A stretch of DNA of 64,000 nucleotides from Leptolyngbya boryana PCC 6306 (GCF_000353285.1 NZ_KB731324.1:4172577-4236576), one strand, 5' to 3'. Positions 34,661 to 43,178 are shown, counted from the first letter of the stretch. Translations and numbers: made by a program. The notes: generated from the letters alone by a model not told the origin.

Positions 34661-36064
34661 AGCGATTTCAATGTCTTGATCTCCACCAAGATTGAGAATT
34701 AGGTTTTTACTTTGCTTACCTCGATTAATAGAGAAAGCGGTGTAAGACAAAACACTTTCAACAATTGCTTTGACTACTTCTACATGCACACCATTACCTA
34801 ACGCTTTAAATGCACGCTCTCGTGTTTCAGGTAGGATGTGTTCCTCTGGCAATCCCAAAAGCAACAACCCTTCTGATCGGGATAGGAAACGTTTTTTTGG
34901 TCCAAGAATGGGGATTTGGGTTTCTGTCATGGCGACTAAAGAAGGGATTGATGAGTACCGTTTCACTCGCAACCCAGAGGGGCGAAATTGTAGAATATGC
35001 TGCCATAAGTTTCTTTCTTCCCCCTGACAGTTCCACTCAAGCTTTCTCAAAGAAGGTGGAAATTGGCTTAGATCGTCCAACCATTCTCTAGTAAAAAAGC
35101 GTGAATATTTATGGAACCATTCTCGGTTTTGCCGTATGAATCTCACTTTCCAGTTAGGGAAATGAGATTCCGGCGTTTGAGCATAGCTTGGTAGAAGTGC
35201 CAACAGTTCATCTTTGCTCATCCTCTTCTTTAATGAGTATGCATTCAAGCATGCTCGTAATTCTCTAATTGTGGCAGCATAAGGGGTATAGCTTTCAAAC
35301 GGATAAGTTGCCTCAAATTCATCTCCCCAAATCGGAAATGAAGGCAAAGAAACGGTTTTTTCAGGTAAGTTCTTAATTAATTGATTCCAATGATTGATGC
35401 ACTCCCGCTGCTGATCCGATAAGGATGTCTCTTTTCTCTCCTGCTGAGAAAGATTTTTGTTCAATTTGATATACTTCTCTAGGGGAATTAATGGCTGTAT
35501 GTTCTTGGCAGGAAAAGGGTTTTCTGGTAATTCCTCATTCAGAACGCCAACTATGAAGAATCTCTCCCTACAGTGTGGAAAGCCTAAATGATGAGGAGAA
35601 AATAGTCCTGGCCCACCACTTCCCACATGAGTCGTTCCACGCACACTGTAACCAATTCTCTCTAGCCGAGTTTTTACAATGCTCCAAGTACGACCGGAGT
35701 CATGACGTTCAAAATTACCTACATTTTCTAGAAAGAGATATTTCGGTCTGCATTTTTCTAAAATCTCTAAAATCTCGTGAAATATAGTCCCTTCTGTTGG
35801 GTCATTAAATCCACGTTGATGACCCGACTTTGAAAACGGTTGACAGGGAAAGCCTGCACAGAGGATGTCATGTTTTGGAACTAAATTTTTAGCTTCTCGA
35901 ATATCGCCATATGTCAGATGAGCCACAGAGGGGAAATTCTTTTTGTAGTTCTCTCTTAATTCTTCATTGATCTCAGATGCAAAGACGCACTCAAACCCAA
36001 AGCTAGATAGAGCCTTGTGAAATCCTCCCAAACCAGCACATATGTCCACAAAACTCAATCTCAT
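34655..36064 (-). CDS. DNA (cytosine-5) methyltransferase
   Basis: This 469-residue Dcm-type enzyme transfers a methyl group from S-adenosylmethionine to cytosine C5. The motifs are in normal order: FVDICAGLGGFHKAL at residue 5, DILCAGFPCQPFSKSG (catalytic Cys) near 71, YLFLENVGNF near 110, and HCRERFFIVGV near 165. A target-recognition region covers about 200-400, and KALGNGVHVEVVKAI lies near 428. The recognition sequence cannot be read from the protein. No type II restriction gene is adjacent. The convergent helicase-nuclease may be the partner that spares methylated DNA, by inference. Confidence 0.9.
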   Translation of the reverse strand: MRLSFVDICAGLGGFHKALSSFGFECVFASEINEELRENYKKNFPSVAHLTYGDIREAKNLVPKHDILCAGFPCQPFSKSGHQRGFNDPTEGTIFHEILEILEKCRPKYLFLENVGNFERHDSGRTWSIVKTRLERIGYSVRGTTHVGSGGPGLFSPHHLGFPHCRERFFIVGVLNEELPENPFPAKNIQPLIPLEKYIKLNKNLSQQERKETSLSDQQRECINHWNQLIKNLPEKTVSLPSFPIWGDEFEATYPFESYTPYAATIRELRACLNAYSLKKRMSKDELLALLPSYAQTPESHFPNWKVRFIRQNREWFHKYSRFFTREWLDDLSQFPPSLRKLEWNCQGEERNLWQHILQFRPSGLRVKRYSSIPSLVAMTETQIPILGPKKRFLSRSEGLLLLGLPEEHILPETRERAFKALGNGVHVEVVKAIVESVLSYTAFSINRGKQSKNLILNLGGDQDIEIAS

Positions 36065-36163
36065 TTGTTTTACTTTGCGTAGCCCATAAATTAATCCATC
36101 TGAAATTTTACTTCTATAATGTGTGATGATACACAGGACTCAAAATAAGACTGCCCTGTTGCA

Positions 36164-36682
36164 TCACCTGCTAAAGCTATGCCTCTTTTGGCGATTTCGC
36201 ATTTCAGAAAAGAGCATGAAGCAACGATGGCATTTGCTATCGCTCCAAGTTGCAGGAGGCTTAAATCTTGCTTTGCAATTTGGACACTCTGAAAGAAGTC
36301 TGAGACCGTGAACTTCGCAGCCTTGAGTATCTTTAAACTGCCACTGAATCTGATGACAGGGTAGTTCTGCATAGCAGGAAGCACAGAGGCGAATGGGTTC
36401 AAGTTGCATTCCGACACCTTCTGGAGGCATCATTTTCCATAGTTGCTCTACTGAGATTCCAGTTGCTGTGGATAATTTCTCGAATTGTTGCTGAGTGGGA
36501 TAAGGATTGAAACGAAACTTCTCCCAACGTGCGATCGCTCCTCCCAAGCCTGATATTTTTCCCACTCCACTAGGAGTCAATTCGTTCGCTTGCCGAAACC
36601 GCCCCAGAAAATGACTAATGCTTTCTCCTTCCAAAGCTTCCACATGAAAGAACCAAGGTTGAATCTCTGAGTGCTCGATCAT
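36164..36682 (-). CDS. tniQ: TniQ, target-adaptor protein of the CAST
   Basis: This 172-residue short TniQ, as in V-K systems, links Cas12k-marked DNA to TnsC. The N-terminal half has SISHFLGRFRQANELTP and a helical adaptor region. The C-terminal half has two zinc-binding sets: Cys100/Cys103/Cys122/His125 and Cys133/Cys136/Cys151/Cys154. Its start overlaps the tnsC stop by 4 bp, showing translational coupling. An overlapping reading frame at 36091-36417 is a shadow. Confidence 0.93.
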   Translation of the reverse strand: MIEHSEIQPWFFHVEALEGESISHFLGRFRQANELTPSGVGKISGLGGAIARWEKFRFNPYPTQQQFEKLSTATGISVEQLWKMMPPEGVGMQLEPIRLCASCYAELPCHQIQWQFKDTQGCEVHGLRLLSECPNCKARFKPPATWSDSKCHRCFMLFSEMRNRQKRHSFSR

Positions 36683-37524
36683 CGGTACTCCGTTGAAACT
36701 TCCTTTAAGATCTCCAAATCGATTTTGGTTTTACCTTGCTTTAAAGCTCGAATTGCAGCTTCTCGAAGAACCATATCTAGCAGTCCAATATATCCTGCCG
36801 TAGTCTCTCCAAGAATCTTGAGTGCCGCTTTACTTGTGAGGTTTGAAGCAACAGGCAACTTTAGAATTTGTTTCTCCCAGATCTCGATCGTTCGACGAAA
36901 TTCCTCTCCTGCCAGTTTGCCAAACCGATGACAAGCTCGAAATCGGTTATAAACCTGCTCGTCTCGCTTAATGACAGCATCCAAACGATCGGTGCCGACC
37001 AAAACAACAGAAATCTCCAATTTGTCGAAGATATCTCTCACATCTGCGAATGTTTTTGGCTTGAGGCGATCGGCTTCATCAATAATCAGCATTTCAACAC
37101 CACATCCTTTCAGCACTCGCATCGTTCGTTCCCGAATTTCTGCCACTGTTCCTTTCACCATCTGATATTTCAAGTGTTCAATAATGATTTGGAATAACTC
37201 CTTTGAACCGCACTCTTGAGGCACTTGAATATAGACCACAGGAACGATAGGAGGTTTTCCTGCTTGCTGTGTCGGCTTGTGCCGTAATCGATACGCATCA
37301 CAAGCCAAGGTCTTACCTGTTCTAGATTCTCCTACCACTCGGCAACTTTGCCTTGCCTGACGCTTTCCCTCTAGCCAATTGTGCAAGCTCTGCACTTGGC
37401 TGAGAGACACCACACTTTTCTTAGTTAATCGATGGATTTCTGCTTGAAGCAACTCACTTGTGAGCGGCAGCGATCCTAACGTTTGAGCTATTGATTGAGC
37501 TTCATTTGCCATCATTTCTACCAC
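36679..37524 (-). CDS. tnsC: TnsC AAA+ ATPase of the CAST
   Basis: This 281-residue AAA+ regulator forms filaments on DNA and recruits TnsB. Walker A is GESRTGKT at 65-72 and Walker B is IIDEAD at 147-152; sensor-type VVLVGTDRLDAV follows near 173. It may start at the first ATG or at the internal MANEAQ four codons on, since the first overlaps tnsB by 7 bp. Length fits the short V-K TnsC. It is the middle gene of tnsB-tnsC-tniQ. Confidence 0.94.
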   Translation of the reverse strand: MVEMMANEAQSIAQTLGSLPLTSELLQAEIHRLTKKSVVSLSQVQSLHNWLEGKRQARQSCRVVGESRTGKTLACDAYRLRHKPTQQAGKPPIVPVVYIQVPQECGSKELFQIIIEHLKYQMVKGTVAEIRERTMRVLKGCGVEMLIIDEADRLKPKTFADVRDIFDKLEISVVLVGTDRLDAVIKRDEQVYNRFRACHRFGKLAGEEFRRTIEIWEKQILKLPVASNLTSKAALKILGETTAGYIGLLDMVLREAAIRALKQGKTKIDLEILKEVSTEYR

Positions 37525-39227
37525 CCAAAGTCATCACGCAACTTCTCGTAATCCTCGATCTCTGATATTTCTACACATTGAGTTTCTACAATCTCAGTCT
37601 CAAATTGAGAGGCTTCATCCAGGTGCAAAACTTGAGGTGGTGAAGGAACCTGATCAATTTTGACCTCTGCTTGTTCCGCTTTCTGACGTTCTTTTCGGGT
37701 TTTCTTCTGTACAAAAAGGTCGCGATCCCGCACCTCCTCCAGAATGGATCGATTGCTGATGGTTTTACCCACATCTCGAATTCTTCGACTGCTTGCCTTC
37801 GCCTCATAAAGAGAAATAGTCTCAGTCTCTAAATCTTGAGCGTGAGCACGAGTCAGAAATACTTCTTTCCCTTGTTCCTGATGATAGACAAAAACTGTTG
37901 TAATATCGCGTGGCTCGTAGCGTAAGGTAACGGTTTCTCCCGCATAACCTGCTAGATTTTCCCCGCGGTATATTAGATTCTCAAATCTCAGATAACCCTC
38001 TCGGTAAACAGTGCGCCGTGTTTGTTTCATCAGACAAATATCCAATTCTCGCTCTGTCAGAACGCTTGGATTTGCTAATAATCCTGCTTCCCATCGTTGA
38101 AAACGAGTTTGGTCGCCCATTCTGGCATCAATACCCTGGTTGTAGCGATCGGTGATGTAGCGTACCAAGAATTGCTCTAACTCTCGCAAGGTCAGACTCG
38201 CAGACTCTTCAGCTTCCTCTGGGCGCTTTTGAACATTCGACCCTGTATACCCCGGCAATATTGAGAAAAACTCTGTGTTTAGAGTGCCAAATGGGCGTTC
38301 TACCACTCCTCCTTCTGATGGACGATTGCGCAAATGGCAGGTGAAGCCAATTTGAACAGCAATTTGTTGAAGATGATTTGAACGAAAATCCTTGCCGCCA
38401 TCAGTGAAAAAATGTTCTGGTTTACCGTATGTGCCCCAGTCGCAATTTAATTGATAGCGATCGGGATAAGTTTTTGGCAGTATGGCATGACGCAATGCCA
38501 ATGCTACAACATCCGAACTTGGAGCATCAAAGCCTAAGTTAACGCCAACAATACATCGAGAGTAAGTATCAACAACCGTCGTTAACCAAGGGCGACCAAT
38601 CAATTCCCCATGTTGATCTACTAGAAGGATATCTGCACGTGTATGGTCACATTGCCAAACTTGGTTACTGTATTCGACAGACAAGCTGTTGCCATCACGA
38701 GTTTTTAGTGACAGTCTCGAACCCTGCCAACCAATCGATCTAACATTCTGTTTTTCTGTCTTCCGTTGAATCAAAGGATTTAGAACCCGATAAACCGTCA
38801 TGTGACTAGGATATTTTGTGATTCCCTCCTGCTGAGCTTTTACTTTGACTCGGATTGCAACTTGGGCAGGTGTCATTCGCTTGCCATTTTTATTGCCCTC
38901 TTGATAGGTCTTGATGATAAAATCTTGCCACTCCTGCTCGATTCGATGTTCTCCTTTATCTGTTCGCTCTCCATTAGATAATCCTGCTATGCCCTCTTCC
39001 TGCCAGCTTTTCACCATTCTTTGTACAGTGCGCACAGACTTACCCAAACGAGTTGCAGCATCTCGTAAGCGGTTTCCATAGGTAGCGCGATCGCAAGGTT
39101 CGAGCAAAGACTGGATTACTTCAATCTTTAGTTTTGCTTCGTCCGATAACTCTGTAACGATTTGATTCTGCTCGACTAATTCTCTAGAAACCTGTTCACT
39201 TTCGGGAAATTCAATAGGAAGCTGCAT
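37518..39227 (-). CDS. tnsB: TnsB transposase (DDE) of the CAST
   Basis: This 569-residue DDE transposase binds the end repeats and joins transposon 3' ends to target DNA. The catalytic triad is visible: Asp194 (WQCDHTR), Asp276 (FFTDGGKDF) and Glu310 (GGVVERPFG). The spacings of 82 and 34 residues are the same as I recall for ShTnsB. N-terminal helix-turn-helix domains include LGKSVRTVQRMVKSW near 61 and TVYRVL near 144. The C-terminal tail, which binds TnsC, is Glu/Gln-rich. No tnsA accompanies it, so second-strand cutting is missing. Confidence 0.95.
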   Translation of the reverse strand: MQLPIEFPESEQVSRELVEQNQIVTELSDEAKLKIEVIQSLLEPCDRATYGNRLRDAATRLGKSVRTVQRMVKSWQEEGIAGLSNGERTDKGEHRIEQEWQDFIIKTYQEGNKNGKRMTPAQVAIRVKVKAQQEGITKYPSHMTVYRVLNPLIQRKTEKQNVRSIGWQGSRLSLKTRDGNSLSVEYSNQVWQCDHTRADILLVDQHGELIGRPWLTTVVDTYSRCIVGVNLGFDAPSSDVVALALRHAILPKTYPDRYQLNCDWGTYGKPEHFFTDGGKDFRSNHLQQIAVQIGFTCHLRNRPSEGGVVERPFGTLNTEFFSILPGYTGSNVQKRPEEAEESASLTLRELEQFLVRYITDRYNQGIDARMGDQTRFQRWEAGLLANPSVLTERELDICLMKQTRRTVYREGYLRFENLIYRGENLAGYAGETVTLRYEPRDITTVFVYHQEQGKEVFLTRAHAQDLETETISLYEAKASSRRIRDVGKTISNRSILEEVRDRDLFVQKKTRKERQKAEQAEVKIDQVPSPPQVLHLDEASQFETEIVETQCVEISEIEDYEKLRDDFGW

Positions 39228-39238
39228 AAGTACATAAG

Positions 39239-39270
39239 TCCTATCAGGAACTGCACTAATCCTATGAGGA
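39239..39270. promoter_or_regulatory. Two near-palindromic repeats upstream of tnsB, possible operator
   Basis: TCCTATCAGGA (39239-39249) and TCCTATGAGGA (39260-39270) differ by one base, each is close to its own reverse complement, and they are 21 bp apart, two helical turns. They lie 12-43 bp upstream of the tnsB start. This suggests a cooperatively bound repressor site for the transposase operon. Candidates are the HTH protein at 23028 or the LexA-like protein at 39725. Confidence 0.4.
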
Positions 39271-39362
39271 AGAAATAGCGACAGTCAATCTGTTAGACAG
39301 GAAAATTAATACAAATTAACTATTTGAAGCGATCGCAAGACGAGCGAATTCCAAAATCAGAT

Positions 39363-39728
39363 CTAGTCGAGCCAATACGTGTTGAGTTGAGTTATGACTT
39401 GAACGGTTGTAGATCGCTCGGCACTAACCACTAACGTCGATATCCCTACTAAGAGGACGGTGCAGTGATGCCAATACCCTGGTTCGACTTCCGCCATTAC
39501 AGTGTCCCCCGGTAAAAAGCCACCGCGTGCCTGAAACTCATAATTCTTCACTATTAAATTGTGTCGAAAGGCATCTTCTGCATCGGACACCTGTTGATAG
39601 AAATCTGCCCAATCCGAGTAATAATCAGCGAGCCAATCCTCGTATTCTGCATCGCCACAGTCTTCGAAATCGACTGCCGCCTCTTCATCAGGCAGATCAA
39701 TATCGATATTGCAAGCACTATAAGTCAT
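39363..39728 (-). CDS. Small acidic protein coupled to the LexA-like gene, unknown
   Basis: This 121-residue protein is very acidic in its first half (DIDLPDEEAAVDFEDCGDAE, then DWLADYYSDWADFY). The second half is beta-rich, with GGFLPGDTVMAEVEPGYWHHC, reminiscent of a small SH3-like or YodL-like barrel. I do not recognise it. It overlaps the end of the upstream LexA-like gene by 4 bp, so it is translationally coupled and may be a partner or a target of that regulator. Confidence 0.5.
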   Translation of the reverse strand: MTYSACNIDIDLPDEEAAVDFEDCGDAEYEDWLADYYSDWADFYQQVSDAEDAFRHNLIVKNYEFQARGGFLPGDTVMAEVEPGYWHHCTVLLVGISTLVVSAERSTTVQVITQLNTYWLD

Positions 39729-40390
39729 GGCTCACCGTTCTCCCAAAGTCGCCGTATCAGTCCTACGTACATCCCTTGGATATCTACTTGGTTCGCTTCA
39801 ACTACGGTGGGTTCGTAAGCAGCATTTGCAGGTTTCAAAATGACTTCGCTTCCTTGTCGGTAGAAATACTTCAGGGTCGTTTGTGTATCTACTCTTGCCG
39901 CGACAATTGCTCCATCCTTAATTCGGACTGGATTAGAGATGGGGCACATGATGATCAAATCATTATGGTCAATCAACGCTCCCACCATACTGTCACCCCA
40001 AACTCGCAGCACAAACCAATCCTCACTGCCTGGGGGTCTCTGCCCTGGTAAATCTAACCACTCGATGGGTGAATCTGGAGACAATTCCACCAAACTATGG
40101 GCTGCGATCGTACCCAAAATTGGAAGTTGGAAGCTCGGAGTTGTTAGTCCGTAGCGTTCACCGTTCTCACGTAACCAAGCTTCCGTAAATCGAATGGTGC
40201 GAGCGGTGCGTTCATCGTAAATCAGAACACCTTTGCGCACCAGAATCTTGACCAGGGACTGCACTGGAGCAGGTGAGGTGTATTTCAACCCTGCTGCAAT
40301 GTCTCGAATTCCTGGGCTGTAACCGAAACGGTGGAGGTGGGCTGCCAGCCAATCCACTAGACGTTGTTGTGTTGGTGTGAGAGGAGCCAT
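39725..40390 (-). CDS. LexA-like repressor with altered cleavage site
   Basis: The 221-residue protein starts MAPLTPTQQRLVDWLAAHLH, which resembles the LexA winged helix; YSPGIRDIAAGLKYTSPAPVQSLVKIL fits the DNA-binding helices. The C-terminal peptidase-like domain has GDSMVGALI (Ser134) and TTLKYFYRQG (Lys174), the Ser-Lys pair for self-cleavage. The normal Ala-Gly cleavage site appears as GTIAAHSLVE, with His98 in place of Gly. I chose ATG 40390; the frame continues to 40540. AGTACAAATAATC just upstream resembles half of a cyanobacterial LexA box. Confidence 0.8.
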   Translation of the reverse strand: MAPLTPTQQRLVDWLAAHLHRFGYSPGIRDIAAGLKYTSPAPVQSLVKILVRKGVLIYDERTARTIRFTEAWLRENGERYGLTTPSFQLPILGTIAAHSLVELSPDSPIEWLDLPGQRPPGSEDWFVLRVWGDSMVGALIDHNDLIIMCPISNPVRIKDGAIVAARVDTQTTLKYFYRQGSEVILKPANAAYEPTVVEANQVDIQGMYVGLIRRLWENGEP

Positions 40391-40489
40391 GAGTTTTTTG
40401 TAGTAGTACAAATAATCTGCAAAAAGAGGGGATTTGTCAAGATGGACTAATTTCATGGAATTCCCATTCAGCATGGGCAGCCGGGGGTT

Positions 40490-40872
40490 ACTCGCCACGT
40501 AATTGCTCAACTTAGTAGCTGTGTTGAAGCAGAACGTCAAATCGAGGGCAAGACCACTTGTGAACGTTGCTACTACCTGCTCAGTTTACCGTTGGATGCT
40601 CGGCGATTTGCTCAATCGTACGGGGTCACTGGGGCATTGAAAATCAATTGCATTGGATGCTTGATGTCGGATTTCGAGAAGACCAAGCTCGCTCTACTCT
40701 TGGCTACAGTGGAGAGAATTTAGCGATGATTCGCCACCTGGCGCTCAACTTGTTGAATCAGGAAAAATCAGCAAAGAGCGGCATCTATGCAAAGCGGCTC
40801 AAAGCGGGTTGGAACAATAAGTATCTGCTTAAGGTGTTGGCTCACTCCTCTAAAACGACTCGTCAATCATGA
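40490..40872 (+). pseudogene. ISAs1-family transposase remnant
   Basis: Plus-strand segments ERCYYLLSLPLDARRFAQ (near 40560-40614) and VRGHWGIENQLHWMLDVGF (near 40618) are the C-terminal part of an ISAs1-type DDE transposase. A 2-base frameshift lies between them at about 40615. The N-terminal two-thirds is missing. The remainder continues AMIRHLALNLLNQEKS to a stop at 40872. No terminal inverted repeat was identified. This is a dead insertion inside the CAST cargo. Confidence 0.7.
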
Positions 40873-40932
40873 AGAAGTGTGTGCGTTCGCCCTATACCGA
40901 TAACGAACTGAATTGCCCATATTGTCATCGGA

Positions 40933-41163
40933 GTGTTTTCCCTACATTGCTCAACAGGGAATCGTGCGGATTTCAAAACGTACGAAGGCAGAGCTAGAAC
41001 GGATAGGCAGGGGAAACCGCTAGGACGACCGGATGAACTTGAGAGATGGAAACGTAAACTAATCGTCATGAAGAATTCTGGGTATTCACAAGGGCAAATG
41101 CAGCAGGAAACGCAGACTCGCTTACATCATCAAATCTATTTGAAGAGAGTTTTAGGGGAGTAG
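40933..41163 (+). pseudogene. Possible resolvase C-terminal fragment
   Basis: The end of this 76-codon frame, KPLGRPDELERWKRKLIVMK followed by NSGYSQGQMQQETQ, recalls the Gly-Arg-Pro plus helix-turn-helix end of serine resolvases. The N-terminal catalytic domain is absent and the front of the frame has no family resemblance. It lies directly behind the ISAs1 remnant, so it is likely debris. Low certainty. Confidence 0.3.
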
Positions 41164-41321
41164 CGATGAGGAGGCGCTTCCAGTATTTCTTGAACATCGG
41201 TTGCGATCGCAAACTAATTTCAATTTTCAATACATCACTCAAGCCGTTGTATCAATTATTTCCTGATCTTGTGACTGAAACACGAATATACACGTAAGCC
41301 CATTTAATTCGTGATTTATTT

Positions 41322-41471
41322 ATGACACAGAGAATCCAACTTCCAGGTGACAAAGCGTGTGAATATGTGGCAGCACTTGCCTCACATATTCAGTCAATTA
41401 ATCTCCCGCCAGAAGACAAGCGAGCACTCCTTCAGGCAGTGACAATACTATCTAACTACTTTAACTGCTGA
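41322..41471 (+). CDS. Small hypothetical protein
   Basis: This 49-residue frame starts at ATG 41322 (MTQRIQLPGDKACEYVAALA) and ends at 41471. It has a single helix-rich composition and no known domain. Its end overlaps the convergent gene at 41456 by 16 bp. Coding is plausible from composition but unproved. Confidence 0.35.
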   Translation: MTQRIQLPGDKACEYVAALASHIQSINLPPEDKRALLQAVTILSNYFNC

Positions 41472-42142
41472 TTTTCAAATGCTTTTCGGATTTCATCAAT
41501 TAAGCGCTTGAGAACCTCTCGCAAATATGCAATCTGCTCCGGAGTAAGTTCCCCCCACTTTCTTTCATCAATTAGATAGTTGATTGCAGCAATGTAGGGA
41601 TGAGGAGACTCAACTATAGGATTCTCTACAGGAAGAGGAGTATTTTGAGTGCGACCACCATACTTCTTGAGGCAGGTATGCACCCAATTAAGATATTCAG
41701 TCAAATCTTCCTTGAATCGCCCTATCTTCTGCCTAGGAATTAAATTCGAGTAACTTCGGAGTGTATATTTGCTTGCTTGCTGAACCCAATTCTCCTTACA
41801 AGTCTCTAGCCATTCTGCCGCTTCCTTGCAATCTGCAAACCCCTTTGAAAGAGACTCGAAATTGTTAAGCAAACTAAAAATTTCCTTAAGTCTTACAGCA
41901 TCTTCAGGACTAAAGCGCCCAGTATCAACGTTGTTTAGTCGCTGAGCAATATCAATAACTAAACGAGCTGCTTTCTCCTTTTCTGCTTTTGCTTCTTCTT
42001 TTAGGTCTTCATTACGCTGAGTCAGATATTGAATATGAACATCTTTCCGGTCAACAATACCTTTTGTTACAAGAGTTACTAAACCAACTAAACCACTACT
42101 GCCGAGGATAATTGCAAACCAATTGGGAGAATTTTGAGCCAT
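41456..42142 (-). CDS. Membrane-anchored coiled-coil protein, unknown
   Basis: The 228-residue protein starts MAQNSPNWFAIILGSSGLVG. A hydrophobic helix at about 8-28 is followed by a Lys/Glu coiled coil (EDLKEEAKAEKEKAARLVID) and a helical soluble domain ending RLIDEIRKAFENQQLK. The longer frame to 42223 adds an unlikely Leu/Cys-rich front. It has no recognisable family. It sits between the IS remnants and the right end and is probably cargo. Confidence 0.5.
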   Translation of the reverse strand: MAQNSPNWFAIILGSSGLVGLVTLVTKGIVDRKDVHIQYLTQRNEDLKEEAKAEKEKAARLVIDIAQRLNNVDTGRFSPEDAVRLKEIFSLLNNFESLSKGFADCKEAAEWLETCKENWVQQASKYTLRSYSNLIPRQKIGRFKEDLTEYLNWVHTCLKKYGGRTQNTPLPVENPIVESPHPYIAAINYLIDERKWGELTPEQIAYLREVLKRLIDEIRKAFENQQLK

Positions 42143-42270
42143 ATCAAAAGTTCTAGAAAAAAGACCCTGAATTCTACAAATTTTACGACATTTTAATACA
42201 GGTGTAAGAAGTAACAAAAGCATCCACCAAGCTGATATAGTATATTTGAACTATAAACAGAATTACTGCA

Positions 42271-42510
42271 ATGCTTAATTTTTTACGTAGAAATAATCAG
42301 CATCAACAACAATCATCACCTGATAAATATCAGGGCAATAGTCTTGATAAATCTATGACTGAGATTGCAATCAGTCTCATTAATGGACAGAGTGGAGCAG
42401 AGTTTTCTGCATACTTCATTAACCTCTTCAAAAACGATCCACGGTTCATCAAAAACGTTGATCCAGAATATAGAGAAGCTCTACAGCAACTACTTGAAAG
42501 TGCTGAGTAA
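42271..42510 (+). CDS. Small hypothetical cargo protein
   Basis: The 79-residue protein begins MLNFLRRNNQHQQQSSPDKY, followed by a helical region (MTEIAISLINGQSGAEFSAY, then INLFKNDPRFI). It is divergent from the membrane protein at 41456-42142 and is the last gene before the right end. A 61-residue frame in another phase is a shadow. No function is suggested. Confidence 0.45.
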   Translation: MLNFLRRNNQHQQQSSPDKYQGNSLDKSMTEIAISLINGQSGAEFSAYFINLFKNDPRFIKNVDPEYREALQQLLESAE

Positions 42511-42659
42511 TTCTTATTTAGCTAGAATTTCTGGGTTTCTAGCTAAATAGATTTTCAAGCAGATTTTTTCTAAACACTATGCGGAAACTGAGGTTTATGG
42601 GAATCTTGCCGCGATCGCACCTTGATTGTGGTCTGATTGTAGATTTTGAAGTCAGGTTG

Positions 42660-42907
42660 TCCTTTTGCTGGTTGTCATCTATTGAGATCTCAAAATCATG
42701 ACGCTGATTGTGTTAAACCCCTGATCGTAAAACACGACACTGAATTTGTTACTACTCTGAAAAGCGACATGGATAATGTTAATCGTCCTGCAAGGGCGCG
42801 ATCGCTCTGAAAGAGCTGAAAGTCAATATTAATAGGAAGTTTAAGTTGTTGAGGCTGAACGACATCAATTCGTTATGACGACATTTAAAGTGTTATTCGA
42901 CAACAAT
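42660..42907. repeat. CAST right end (RE) with TnsB-type repeats
   Basis: Read from the outside in, TGTTGTCGAATAACAC (42905-42890) is followed by TGTCGTCATAACG and TGTCGTTCAGCC at about 20-bp steps. After a gap come GACGATTAACA, TGTCGCTTTTCAG, TGTCGTGTTTTACG and CGTCATG. The two ends therefore share motifs but differ in layout: LE is compact and RE is split into two clusters. That asymmetry is typical of Tn7-like ends. Confidence 0.8.
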
Positions 42908-42959
42908 TGTCGAATAACACTTTATTCTGCTAGCAATTTGCTGTTCTTTCAATCTACAC
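42908..42959. repeat. Left-end-like remnant directly outside the right end
   Basis: TGTCGAATAACACTTTATT (42908-42926) is identical to the first 19 bases of the left end (19622-19640) and has the same orientation, so RE and this copy form a 38-bp palindrome centred on ACAAT. About 20 bp on, CTTTCAATCTACAC (42946-42959) matches the detached half-repeat CTTTCAATCCACCC at 12 of 14 positions. It looks like the collapsed left end of a second CAST copy. Confidence 0.6.
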
Positions 42960-43076
42960 ATAGAGCAATCCGATTTGAGTTGTGAAATTTGAGAACGCTC
43001 CTAAATTCTCCATGCTGAGGGACTGAGAAGTCTCAAAATTCCCAGTTTCAAAGTCTCCAAAATTTGGGGGATTTAG

Positions 43077-43178
43077 GAAACACAACAGATCGTGCATTTC
43101 ACGATTAATTTGGGACTGCGATATAAGGAGATTGTGTTTCGTAATGGAGAAGTTAAGCAGATCGTTGTGCAGGGTTAG
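43077..43178 (+). pseudogene. Short C-terminal coding fragment
   Basis: A 33-codon plus-strand stretch directly after a stop codon reads IVHFTINLGLRYKEIVFRNG and ends at 43178. It has coding-like composition but no start codon. It lies between the CAST right flank and the convergent secreted protein. It may be the tail of a gene cut by past insertion. The original family is unknown. Confidence 0.25.

Noticed and set aside
36091-36417. 108-codon frame overlapping tniQ
   Set aside because: Shadow of tniQ in another phase. All zinc ligands are in the tniQ frame.
39725-40390. Calling this gene the chromosomal lexA
   Set aside because: It is inside the transposon and has a changed cleavage site, so I call it LexA-like cargo only.
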